Of a DNA stretch of 64,000 nt, positions 50,594-58,267 are shown piece by piece. A program made the translations under genes and the position numbers. A model generated the notes under the pieces. It had not been told where the DNA came from. It saw only the letters and a program-made list of their open reading frames with translations, and did not search any database. The number at the start of each line of letters is the position of its first letter. Position 1 is the first letter of the stretch. Source of the stretch: DASUPK01 sp963831605 (GTDB lineage: Bacteria > Actinomycetota > Thermoleophilia > Solirubrobacterales > 70-9); the NCBI GenBank assembly GCA_963831605.1, contig CAWHQR010000002.1:186001-250000 (forward strand). Reading direction: 5' to 3'.

Positions 50594-51048
50594 TGGCGAA
50601 GCTGCGCGTCGGCGACCGGGCCCCGGATTTCGAGCTGCAGGGCACCGGCGACCGGACATACCGGTTGAGCGACTACCGCGACACGGGCCTGATCCTCGCC
50701 TTCTACCCAGGCGATTTCACCCCCGTCTGCACCCGCCAGTTCTGCTCCTACCGAGACGACGGCGACCGGATCGAATCGCTCGGCGTGCCCATGATGGGCA
50801 TCTCGCCGCAGACGGTCGATTCACACGAGCGCTTCGCCGGTGAACACGGGCTGAACGTCCCACTGCTCTCCGACCCCGGCAAGAAGACTGCCCGCGCCTA
50901 TGGCGTGGTCGGACCCGGCGGGTTCATCCGGCGGGCGGTGTTCCTGATCGATGGCGAGGGGATCCTGCGCTACCGCCACGTTGCGTTGTTCGGACTGCGC
51001 TACCAGGAGGTCGGCGACCTGGAGCGGGCCGTGGCCGCGCTTCCCTGA
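50593..51048 (+). CDS. Peroxiredoxin (Bcp/AhpC-TSA type)
   Basis: The 151-residue thiol peroxidase has its peroxidatic cysteine in DFTPVCTRQFCSY (Cys46), with a second cysteine five residues later at the resolving-cysteine position of Bcp-type enzymes. N-terminal DRAPDFEL and GISPQTVDSH segments are typical. It is the second peroxiredoxin in the window and only distantly similar to the one at 14.6 kb. It overlaps the cyclophilin stop and is followed by a hydrolase gene 1 nt later. Confidence 0.88.
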   Translation: MAKLRVGDRAPDFELQGTGDRTYRLSDYRDTGLILAFYPGDFTPVCTRQFCSYRDDGDRIESLGVPMMGISPQTVDSHERFAGEHGLNVPLLSDPGKKTARAYGVVGPGGFIRRAVFLIDGEGILRYRHVALFGLRYQEVGDLERAVAALP

Positions 51049-51049
51049 G

Positions 51050-51907
51050 ATGGCCGACGTCCTGGAGCCGGCCCCATTCGAGCTCGACTCGACGGGCGCG
51101 ACGCTGGCCGGCGAGGAGGTGGGGGAGGGGCCGCCCGTCGTCCTCCTCCATGGGCTCACCGCCACTCGGCGCTACGTCCTGCACGGCTCCCTGGCGCTGG
51201 TGCGCCGGGGTTACCGGCAGATCTCCTATGACGCTCGCGGTCACGGCGACTCGTCGCCCGCGGATGACGGCGGCTACACCTACCGCGGGCTGACCGGTGA
51301 TCTGCGGGCCGTGATCTCAGATCGCGCGGCGGAGGATCGGCCCGTCCTGGCCGGGCACTCCATGGGTTGTCACACCGCCGTCGCGCACGCTCTGGAGCAC
51401 TCCGGAGAAATCGCCGCGGTCGTCCTCATCGGGCCGGTCGTGCTGGGTCTGCCGGCCACCGAGGACTCACTGGCCTACTGGGACGCCCTCGCGGATGGGC
51501 TGGAGAGGGACGGCGTCGAGGGGTTCATGCGGGCCTATGAGGCGTCCCTCGAGGCGGACCCGGCCTGGACCGAGACCGCGCTGCGGATCACGCGGGAGCG
51601 GATGCGGCTCCATCGCCATCCCGACGCGCTCGCCCGGGCCCTGCGGGGAGTGCCGAGGTCGCTGCCGTTCGAGGGCATCGAGGAGCTCGAGACGCTTGAC
51701 GTGCCCGCCCTGGTTGTGGCCAGCTACGACGAGGCCGACCCGGGTCACCCGTACTCGATCGCCGAGGCATGGACGGACCGCCTGCCGCGCTCGCGTCTCG
51801 TCAGCGAGGAGAAGGGGAAGTCGCCGCTCGCGTGGCAGGGCGGGCGGCTGTCGCGAGTGATCGCGGACTTCCTGGAGGAGCCGGAAGTCCGCGAGCGCCT
51901 CGGCTAG
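51050..51907 (+). CDS. Alpha/beta hydrolase
   Basis: The 285-residue protein has the alpha/beta-hydrolase order: oxyanion-hole HGLTATR, SYDARGHGDSS, the nucleophile elbow AGHSMGCHTA with Ser as nucleophile, a lid region, and a late acid and histidine-poor C-terminus (the usual final histidine may be in DPGHPYS). Substrate unknown. It is probably co-transcribed with the peroxiredoxin and cyclophilin genes. Confidence 0.85.
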   Translation: MADVLEPAPFELDSTGATLAGEEVGEGPPVVLLHGLTATRRYVLHGSLALVRRGYRQISYDARGHGDSSPADDGGYTYRGLTGDLRAVISDRAAEDRPVLAGHSMGCHTAVAHALEHSGEIAAVVLIGPVVLGLPATEDSLAYWDALADGLERDGVEGFMRAYEASLEADPAWTETALRITRERMRLHRHPDALARALRGVPRSLPFEGIEELETLDVPALVVASYDEADPGHPYSIAEAWTDRLPRSRLVSEEKGKSPLAWQGGRLSRVIADFLEEPEVRERLG

Positions 51908-51938
51908 CCGCGGGCAGCCTCCGCTCCAACTCGACTTC

Positions 51939-51944
51939 TATATT
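51939..51944 (+). promoter_or_regulatory. -10 box (TATATT) of the PRC-barrel-like gene, leaderless type
   Basis: TATATT ends 7 nt before the GTG at 51952 and is the closest match to the -10 consensus in this part of the window. Confidence 0.65.
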
Positions 51945-51951
51945 TCACCGC

Positions 51952-52290
51952 GTGGGAGACGACGACGGCTACCCGATCCACTACGCCGCGGTGAAGCGCG
52001 GCACCCCGGTCTATGCCGCCGACGGGCAGCAGGTCGGCGTCATCGATGAGGTGATCGACAACTATCGCGAGCGGATCCTCGACGGCTTCGTGATCGAGAA
52101 CACCGATGGCGAGCTCCGTTTCGTGGACGCGCCGGAGGTGGCGAGGACCGCCGAGCATGCGGTCCGGCTGACGATCGACTCCGCGGCGGTGGCGGAGCTC
52201 CCGACGCCTGAGCGGGGTGCTCCCGAGTACAGCCCGCGGCGGACCGGCCGCCTCGGCAAGCTGCTCGGCCGCAGCTGGCGCCGGCGCTAG
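51952..52290 (+). CDS. PRC-barrel-like / DUF2171-type small protein
   Basis: The 112-residue protein has a small beta-barrel pattern (GTPVYAADGQQVGVIDEVID, ILDGFVIENTDGELRFVDAPEVA given by its parts ILDGFVIE and FVDAPEVA) seen in PRC-barrel domains, which bind partners in ribosome maturation or photosynthetic proteins. The Arg-rich C-terminus may contact nucleic acid. Function unknown. The GTG start is set by a strong -10 box. Confidence 0.7.
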   Translation: MGDDDGYPIHYAAVKRGTPVYAADGQQVGVIDEVIDNYRERILDGFVIENTDGELRFVDAPEVARTAEHAVRLTIDSAAVAELPTPERGAPEYSPRRTGRLGKLLGRSWRRR

Positions 52291-52296
52291 CGCCGC

Positions 52297-53034
52297 TCAG
52301 ACCTTGAGCAGGCTCTTCAGCAGGCGAGCGTTGCGCAGCGCGTAGCCCTCCCAGTCGTTGTTGAAGTAGACGTAGATCTCGGTGTCCCGCCGCCACTGGG
52401 CGATGCGGCGGGCCCAGGTCTCGATCTCCGACCGTGAGTAGTTGCCGTGACGGCCGCGCGCGCCGTGGTGGAAGCGGATGTAGGTCCAATCGGCGGTCCT
52501 GACGTGCGGCGAGCTGACCCAGCGGGAGGCCTCGTCGCCGACCACGAGTGAGGCGCCATGCTCCCGGAGGAGGGCATAGACCTCCTCGGTGAACCAGCTC
52601 TCGTGCCGGAACTCGAACGCGTGCCGGCCGCGGGGAAGGGCTCGCAGGGCGGCTGAGAGGCGCTCGTCGTTGCGCTGGAAGTTCGCCGGGAACTGCCAGA
52701 GGAGCGGGCCGAGCTTCTCGCTCCGCGTCAGGGGTTCGAGGGGCTCGAAGAAACGCTCGAGGTAGGGATCGAGGGTCTTCAGCCGCTTCACGTGGGTGAG
52801 GTAGCGGCTCGCCTTCACCGCGAAGACAAAACCCGGAGGGCTCTGAGCGACCCAGCCCTCCACGGCCGAGACCTTGGGCAGCCGGTAGAAGGTGTTGTTG
52901 ATCTCCACCGTGTCGAAGCGCTCTGCGTAGTAGGGCAGCCACTGGCGCTGCGCCAGGCCCTTCGGATAGAGCCGCTCGCGCCAGTGCGGGTAGGCCCAGC
53001 CCGAGCACCCGACGTGAACCGGCCTAGCCGTCAA
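52297..53034 (-). CDS. DUF72 family protein
   Basis: The 245-residue TIM-barrel protein has the DUF72 pattern VGCSGWAYPHWRE, YAERFDTVEINNTFYRLP, FAVKASRYLTH and a C-terminal YVYFNNDWEGYA segment. The family is widespread, with no settled function. Its TTG start overlaps the stop of the SpoIIE-type phosphatase upstream (TTGA). A second, divergent DUF72 gene lies at 57.0 kb. Confidence 0.9.
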   Translation of the reverse strand: MTARPVHVGCSGWAYPHWRERLYPKGLAQRQWLPYYAERFDTVEINNTFYRLPKVSAVEGWVAQSPPGFVFAVKASRYLTHVKRLKTLDPYLERFFEPLEPLTRSEKLGPLLWQFPANFQRNDERLSAALRALPRGRHAFEFRHESWFTEEVYALLREHGASLVVGDEASRWVSSPHVRTADWTYIRFHHGARGRHGNYSRSEIETWARRIAQWRRDTEIYVYFNNDWEGYALRNARLLKSLLKV

Positions 53035-54666
53035 CGGGCGCCGTTGCGATGCAACACGAGGACGGCGATGTCGTCGCGCGGCTCGCCGCCGTGGCGCTTG
53101 ATCGCAGCCTGGGACAGGCTCTCGGCGATCTCGTCGGCGCTCCTCCCGTTCGACTTGGCGAGCTCGCGGGCGAGCCAGTCCGGATCGTCATCGACGGTTC
53201 GATCCCGGACGTCGAGCATGCCGTCGGTGTAGAGGATCAGCGAGTCGCCGACGGCGAGGGTCGCTTCCGTGTCGGCGAGCACCGGGGAGGGGAGGGCCCC
53301 GAGCAGGGTGCCCGGTTCTCCCACGGCTTCGACGTCTCCGTCCTCGCGGAGGATCAGCGGCAGAGGATGGCCGCCGAGCGCGACGGTGAGCCGGACCAAG
53401 CCGTTGCCGTTGGAGGGCGCCTCGATGTGGGCGAGGGCCGCGGTGCAGAAGCGCAGGTCGGCTCGCTCCGACCTGATCGAGTCGTGGAGCGTGTGCAGGA
53501 CCTGGCTCGGCGCGCTGTCGGGGGAGGACGCGGTCCGGACCGTGTAGCGGGCGAGCGCGGTCAGCGACGCTGCCTCCGGCCCCTTGCCGCAGACGTCGCC
53601 GATCACCGCCGACCACGAGCCGGAGCCTGTGCGAAAGACGTCGTAGAAGTCGCCTCCGACCTCGTACGCCTCGCCGGCGGCGAGGAAGCGGGAGGCGGCC
53701 TCGAAGCCGCTGATCTCCGGCAGCGAGCGCGGCAGCAGGCTGCGCTGGAGCACCGATGCGATATGCGATTGCTGCTCATGCAGGCGAGCGTTGTCGAGCG
53801 CCAGGGCTGCTCGATCCGCGAGCCGCGCGGCGGTCCGGCGGGAGATCTCGTCGAAGGCCTTGGCCGGCCGCATGATCCAGAGGGTCAGCGCCCCGAGGAC
53901 GGCCCCGCGCGCTCCAAGCGGCAGGACGATGCATGACTTGAAGCGATGCCGGCGGAGCAGCTCGCGCTCGTTCTCCCGGGTCGTGATGCGGTCGATCTCC
54001 TCGTCGGTGAGCTGATCCAGATACAGGGTCCGCCCGGTGCGGATCACCTCGGCCACGGGGTGGGGGCCGTGGGGGTCGATGGGAGAGTCGGCGCGCAGCT
54101 TCACGAAGATGTCGGCCACCTCGGTGTCGCGGCCCTTCGCCGCCATCCGCTGGATCGAGCCGTCGGCCATCACCATGTCGACCATCGCCACGTCGCCCAG
54201 GCCGGTGATCGCGAGATCGGCCAGGTGCGCCGCACGCTCCCTCCGGTCCAGGGCGTCCTCCATCAACGCGCCCGCGTCCGCCAGCAGCTCGGAGGCGGCC
54301 CGCTCGCGGTTCAGCCTCAGCCTCAGGCTGGCGACCCAGAGGCCCGCCAGCGCTCCCGCCGAGGTCGTCGTCAGGGCAACCAGGCGCTGGCCGCCGTCGA
54401 TGCCCTGGTTCCAGAGGATCGAGAGCAGGGCCAAAGACGATGCAGAACACTGCGACCACAGCGGTCTCCGGGAGCGAGGCGCTCATCGCCGCGATCACCG
54501 GAGGGATCGCGAGCAGGCCGACGATGACAAGCTGACTCGACGCCACGCCGTCGAGCACCGCGACCGCGGTGGCGAGCAGCATCGCGATCAGCGCGGGAAC
54601 AGACAGATCCTGGAGGCCCGCGAGGGTCGGTGGGGGAGCGACGAGCTCTCGATCTCTGGCCGGCAT
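53031..54666 (-). CDS. Membrane PP2C/SpoIIE-type serine phosphatase with GAF domain (one-base frameshift near 54430)
   Basis: The protein has an N-terminal membrane domain of about four helices, a GAF sensor domain (~MALLRRHRF to ALALDNA, via LYLDQLTDEE) and a SpoIIE-type phosphatase domain (VGGDFYDVF, IGDVCGKGPEAA, LYTDGMLDVRD, GEPRDDIAVLVL). Such proteins dephosphorylate anti-sigma antagonists in stress pathways. The frame breaks at FCIVFG/LALLSIL. Removing one G from TTTGGCCC (minus strand) restores FCIVFALLSIL. The ATG at 54666 follows a TACGAT box by 7 nt. Confidence 0.85.
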
Positions 54667-54673
54667 GTGTTTA

Positions 54674-54679
54674 ATCGTA
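54674..54679 (-). promoter_or_regulatory. -10 box (TACGAT) of the phosphatase gene, overlapping a divergent -10 box
   Basis: On the minus strand TACGAT ends 7 nt before the ATG at 54666. It shares two base pairs (54678-54679) with the plus-strand TAAGAT of the DUF202 gene. Confidence 0.6.
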
Positions 54680-54683
54680 AGAT
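54678..54683 (+). promoter_or_regulatory. -10 box (TAAGAT) of the DUF202 gene, overlapping a divergent -10 box
   Basis: TAAGAT ends 8 nt before the ATG at 54692. Back to back with the minus-strand TACGAT, it forms a compact bidirectional promoter. Confidence 0.6.
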
Positions 54684-54691
54684 CGGTAGGC

Positions 54692-55066
54692 ATGGAAACC
54701 GAGCAGTCCAAGATTCCGAGTGAGAGTTGGGACGCCGTCCGGCGCACCCGGCTCGCTGCGGAGCGCACGGAGCTCGCCTGGTGGCGGACCGCTCTGACCT
54801 CGATCGCGGTCGCGATCGCCGTCGGCCGTGTGGTTCCCGAGCTCAGCGGCACCAGCACCGAATGGCCGTATCTCGTCGTTGGGGTCGGCTGGGCTCTCTA
54901 TTCCGTCGCGCTGTTCGGCTACGGCTCGATCCGCTCGCGACGGGTCGAGGCGGCGCTTGCCGAGGGGAGGATGATCGAGAGCTCCCGCGCGGAGTCTCGC
55001 TATTTGATGGCCGGGGGTGTGGGGCTTTGCCTCGCCACCGTCGCCCTGATCGCCGCATCTGCCTGA
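54692..55066 (+). CDS. DUF202 membrane protein (YidH-like)
   Basis: The 124-residue protein has the DUF202 signature RTRLAAERTELAWWRTALT followed by three membrane helices (~residues 34-50, 63-80, 103-123). Function unknown. It is transcribed divergently from the SpoIIE-type phosphatase out of a shared bidirectional promoter, so the two are likely co-regulated. Confidence 0.88.
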   Translation: METEQSKIPSESWDAVRRTRLAAERTELAWWRTALTSIAVAIAVGRVVPELSGTSTEWPYLVVGVGWALYSVALFGYGSIRSRRVEAALAEGRMIESSRAESRYLMAGGVGLCLATVALIAASA

Positions 55067-55123
55067 CGGGCGCATAAGGGCCGTCCCCTCGGATAACCGG
55101 GTGCGCGGTTATGTCAACTTGCG

Positions 55124-55585
55124 GTGATGCAGATCGACCTGAGAGACGCACCCGCCGACGATCCGGTGACCCTGCGGCTGGCCGAGGCGATGCGGGACGA
55201 GATCGAGGAGCGCGGAGCCCACAACGGCGCGGCGCGCCCGAACATGAGGTTGGCCGTCGCGATCAGGGCCGACAGTGACCGGGTCGTGGCGTATGTGGAC
55301 CAGGAACCCGTTGGCATCGGAGCACTCCGGTTGCTGGGTACGGGGACAGCGGAGATCAAGCGGATGTACGTGGTCCCGGAGTACCGGGGCGCCGGAGTCG
55401 CGAAGCTGATCCTCGAGGAGCTCGAGCGTCGTGCGCGCCGGCACGGGCAGCGCGCGATTCGCCTGGATACGAACGCGCGGCTCGTCGAGGCGAATCGCAT
55501 GTACGTGGCTGCGGGATTTCGCCGGATCGAGGACTACAACTCGAATCCGAGGGCCAACCGCTGGTATGAGAAGTCCCTCGCCTGA
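55124..55585 (+). CDS. GNAT family N-acetyltransferase
   Basis: The 153-residue protein has the GNAT core: EIKRMYVVPEYRGAGVAKLILEELE (acetyl-CoA binding, given by its parts EIKRMYV and RGAGVAKLIL) and EANRMYVAAGFRRI. Substrate unknown. Start is GTG 55124 or ATG 55127. A TTATGT sequence ends 9 nt before the GTG. Confidence 0.85.
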   Translation: MMQIDLRDAPADDPVTLRLAEAMRDEIEERGAHNGAARPNMRLAVAIRADSDRVVAYVDQEPVGIGALRLLGTGTAEIKRMYVVPEYRGAGVAKLILEELERRARRHGQRAIRLDTNARLVEANRMYVAAGFRRIEDYNSNPRANRWYEKSLA

Positions 55586-55611
55586 GTTTCCATAACTCAT
55601 CTTCCCGTGCA

Positions 55612-55950
55612 TTGCTCACGCACGGGCCCCGGGACATCCGGCCGACGCTGTGGAATCGAGGCATGAGGCAGGACCCCACGCATCTGTCCTGGAGCAGGCT
55701 TTCGGCGATGGTCACGGCCGGTGCGTCCTGCGTCGCCTGCGGGTCAGATGAGGACCTGGTGGCCCATCACAAGCTGCCGCGCCGATATGGGGGACTCGAC
55801 GTGCTCGACAACCTCGAGCCGGTCTGCCGCCGCTGTCACCCGGCCGTGGAGCAGGAAGCGATCGCTCGGGCCAAGCTCACCTGGGAGCGGCCGGAGTGGC
55901 CCGAGTCGCCTCGGCCCAAGCGGCCACGGCCTCGGCTGATTCGCCCCTGA
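55612..55950 (+). CDS. HNH endonuclease-like protein
   Basis: The 112-residue protein has a zinc-coordinating HNH motif: CVACGSDEDLVAHH, then LDVLDNLEPVC and RRCHPAVE, with two CxxC pairs and the catalytic histidine. The C-terminus is Pro/Arg-rich. Start is uncertain (TTG 55612 or ATG 55663). It could be a stand-alone nuclease, and no restriction or phage genes are nearby. Confidence 0.78.
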   Translation: MLTHGPRDIRPTLWNRGMRQDPTHLSWSRLSAMVTAGASCVACGSDEDLVAHHKLPRRYGGLDVLDNLEPVCRRCHPAVEQEAIARAKLTWERPEWPESPRPKRPRPRLIRP

Positions 55951-55954
55951 CGGT

Positions 55955-57007
55955 TCACTCCACCCGTTCGATCGCGGCTGACTCACGCCGGTCGATGAGG
56001 TCGAGCACGGCCTTCTCGATCGGCCCCTGAACCTCCGGCCAGCCGGCGGGATCCTCGGGCAGGCGCTCGAAGACGCCGCCGACGGTGAGGCCGCCGTCGA
56101 AGCGATCGAAGACCCGGGGGTCGATGTAGGAGGCGCGGCAGACCGCCGGGGTGTTGCCGAGGTAGCGGGCCACCTGCTTGGTCGCGTCGCGCTTGGCTCG
56201 CGCCCTCCCGCCCTTTGTGCTCAGATCGCGCTCCCGCGCCGACCCGGCGAGCACCACCGCGGCGAGCACGGTCGCGTTCCACGTCCTGAAGTCCTTGGCG
56301 CTGTGGCCTTCCCCGATGGTCTCCTGGATGTAGTCGTTGATGTCGGTCGAGCGAACGTCCTGCCACGAGCTCCCGTTGCGGAAGGCGAGCAGCTCGTGTC
56401 CCCCACCCCGCCTGGCCCGGAGCTTCCTGACCAGACCGGAGATCGCGCGGTCCCCGACGGTCTGAACGCGGCGCTTGCCTCCCTTGGCCTCGTAGTCGAA
56501 GACGACCGAATCGCCGTCGACGGTCACATGCCGCTTGCGCATGGTCGCGAGCCCATAGGTCTCGTTCTCCTCGGCGTAGCCCTCCGAGCCGATCCGGAAG
56601 AAGCCGCGGTCGAGCAGCCGCACTGCACCGGCTAGGACCCGTTCCCGAGAGATGCTCCGCTTGCGCAGATCGCGCTCCACGCGTCCGCGCAGCTTCGGCA
56701 GGGAGCGTGCGAAGTCCATCATCGAGTCGAACTTCTGGCGGTCCCGGCGCTCGCGCCAGAGGTCGTGGTAGCGGTACTGCTTGCGTCCGCGCGCGTCGGT
56801 CCCGGTCGCCTGAATGTGACCGAGAGCGTCGGAGCAGATCCAGACGTCCTCCCAGGCCGGCGGGATCGCGAGGGCGTGGATGCGCTCGATCGTGTCCTCG
56901 TCGTCGATCCGGTGCCCGTCCTCGTCGAGGTAGGAGAAGCCCTTGCCACGCCTCCGCCGAGTCATGCCCGGAGATGCGCAGTCGATGCGTCGCAGCCGTC
57001 CCGCCAT
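55955..57007 (-). CDS. Type IB DNA topoisomerase (poxvirus-like)
   Basis: The 350-residue enzyme relaxes supercoiled DNA through a 3'-phosphotyrosyl link. The N-terminal signature GMTRRRRGKGFSY and IPPAWEDVWIC is followed by the catalytic domain with KRHVTVDGDSVVFDY, FRTWNATVLAA and the nucleophile Tyr294 in CRASYIDPRVF. Bacterial poxvirus-like TopIB enzymes are scattered and often laterally acquired, though base composition here matches the neighbours. Confidence 0.93.
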   Translation of the reverse strand: MAGRLRRIDCASPGMTRRRRGKGFSYLDEDGHRIDDEDTIERIHALAIPPAWEDVWICSDALGHIQATGTDARGRKQYRYHDLWRERRDRQKFDSMMDFARSLPKLRGRVERDLRKRSISRERVLAGAVRLLDRGFFRIGSEGYAEENETYGLATMRKRHVTVDGDSVVFDYEAKGGKRRVQTVGDRAISGLVRKLRARRGGGHELLAFRNGSSWQDVRSTDINDYIQETIGEGHSAKDFRTWNATVLAAVVLAGSARERDLSTKGGRARAKRDATKQVARYLGNTPAVCRASYIDPRVFDRFDGGLTVGGVFERLPEDPAGWPEVQGPIEKAVLDLIDRRESAAIERVE

Positions 57008-57044
57008 GCGGCTTCAATACCCCGCGGACGCGATAGTTACCGGG

Positions 57045-57935
57045 GTGACCATCGTCGTCGGCACCTCGAGCTGGTCTGATCCGGGCTTCGTCGAGCACTG
57101 GTACCCGAAGGGACTCGCGGCGAAGGACCGCCTCGACTTCTACGCGAAGCGCTTCGACGCGGTGGAGCTCAACTCGAGCTTCTACGCGATCCCGTCGGCG
57201 AAGACGGCGGAGGGCTGGGCCAAGCGAACGCCTGACGGCTTCCGGTTCGACGTGAAGCTCCACAAGCTCCTCTCCCATCACGCCGCGCAGCTGCGGGAGT
57301 TGCCGCCCGATCTCCGCGACGACGCGGAGACGAACGAGCGGGGCCGCGTGCTCCTGGACCCGACCCTGCTCGATGAGATGGTGCGCCGCACCGCCGAGGC
57401 GATGAAGCCGCTGGCGGAGGCGGGCAAGCTCGGCTCCTACCTGCTCCAGCTCACGCCGGCCTTCGACCCTCGCGAGAACGATCTGGACGAGCTCGCCCCG
57501 GTGATCGAGGGCCTCGCCCCCACCCCGGTCGCGGTGGAGTTCCGCCGGCGCAGCTGGGCCTCATCGAAGCGGTTCGAGAAGGTCCTGGACTGGCTCTCGG
57601 CGCACGACGCCGTCTTCGTCTGCGTCGACACGCCGCCGGGGGACCATGTGCCGATCTTCCCGCCGATTGACGCCGTCACCCGTGACTCCCTCGCATACAT
57701 GCGCTGCCACGGCCGCAACACCGAGGGCTACCTGCACGGACGCAGCGTCGCGGAGCGGTTCGACTACGACTATCCGAAGCGGGAGCTCGAGGAGATCGCG
57801 GATCGAGTGAACGCGCTCGACTCGGAGGCCGAGCAGGTGCACGTGATGTTCAACAACAACGCCCGCGAGCTGGCGCCGAAGGCCGCGCGGGCCTTGCGCG
57901 GGATCCTCGGTCAGAACCCCGGGCCGGAGCCCTAG
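57045..57935 (+). CDS. DUF72 family protein
   Basis: The 296-residue protein is a second DUF72 TIM-barrel (VVGTSSWSDPGFVEHWYPKG, YAKRFDAVELNSSFYAIPS, FDVKLHKLLSHH, VMFNNNARELAPKAA, given by parts). It is longer than the paralogue at 52.3 kb through an insertion after the LSHH segment. It starts with GTG, with GATAGT ending 7 nt upstream, and diverges from the topoisomerase IB gene. Confidence 0.9.
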   Translation: MTIVVGTSSWSDPGFVEHWYPKGLAAKDRLDFYAKRFDAVELNSSFYAIPSAKTAEGWAKRTPDGFRFDVKLHKLLSHHAAQLRELPPDLRDDAETNERGRVLLDPTLLDEMVRRTAEAMKPLAEAGKLGSYLLQLTPAFDPRENDLDELAPVIEGLAPTPVAVEFRRRSWASSKRFEKVLDWLSAHDAVFVCVDTPPGDHVPIFPPIDAVTRDSLAYMRCHGRNTEGYLHGRSVAERFDYDYPKRELEEIADRVNALDSEAEQVHVMFNNNARELAPKAARALRGILGQNPGPEP

Positions 57936-57946
57936 GCCGCCCGCCG

Positions 57947-58026
57947 TTGTTTACGGCCTACCTCAGAACATCCAAACAAGGCCGGGTTGTTTACGCCATG
58001 CCCGGAGCGGTCCAACAAGAGGGGCC
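57947..58026 (+). repeat. Two imperfect tandem repeats of about 40 bp
   Basis: Unit 1 (57947-57986) and unit 2 (57987-58026) both open with TTGTTTACG, contain CC-rich middles and close with CCAAACAAG or CCAACAAG before GGCCG. Each unit can fold by pairing its TTGTT with its AACAA. Confidence 0.6.
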
Positions 58027-58036
58027 GAAAAAGAGA

Positions 58037-58077
58037 CCGGCGAGGCGACCCCAGGGGGATGAAGGCCGCCTCGCCGG
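58037..58077 (-). terminator. GC-rich hairpin with T-run on the minus strand
   Basis: The perfect 11-bp stem CCGGCGAGGCG/CGCCTCGCCGG is followed, on the minus strand, by TCTCTTTTTC. It looks like a minus-strand terminator, but no minus-strand gene lies upstream of it, so it may belong to an unrecognised RNA or act only as a structure. Confidence 0.5.
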
Positions 58078-58254
58078 GTTGGCCAACGTGCTGAACGCCT
58101 AAAAGGGTGCCGTTGGCCGGGGATCCGGATGCAAGCCGCAATCTACGGCCGCCCGTAGGCGCGAACATCAGGGCTGAGCCGCAGATCCACTCAGTACAAA
58201 TCACGGTCGTCCTCTTCTCCCACTGGGAGCGCCGGTCCGCGGCGTGGAGTCCGC

Positions 58255-58260
58255 CAGAAT
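58255..58260 (+). promoter_or_regulatory. -10-like box (CAGAAT) of the CcdA gene
   Basis: CAGAAT ends 7 nt before the ATG at 58268. The first base differs from the TAnnnT pattern of other genes. Confidence 0.4.
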
Positions 58261-58267
58261 CCCTCTG

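Larger units (their letters stand above)
57936..58267. other. 332-nt intergenic region with tandem and inverted repeats
   Basis: No credible gene. Two imperfect ~40-bp direct repeats start TTGTTTACG at 57947 and 57987, each ending in a complementary AAACAA or AACAA. A perfect 11-bp stem, CCGGCGAGGCG (58037-58047) with CGCCTCGCCGG (58067-58077), follows an A-run. GTTGGCCAAC (58078-58087) has a partner GTTGGCC at 58112-58118, and CTACGG/CCGTAG (58143-58158) forms another hairpin. It may encode a structured RNA or be a regulatory platform. Confidence 0.5.
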
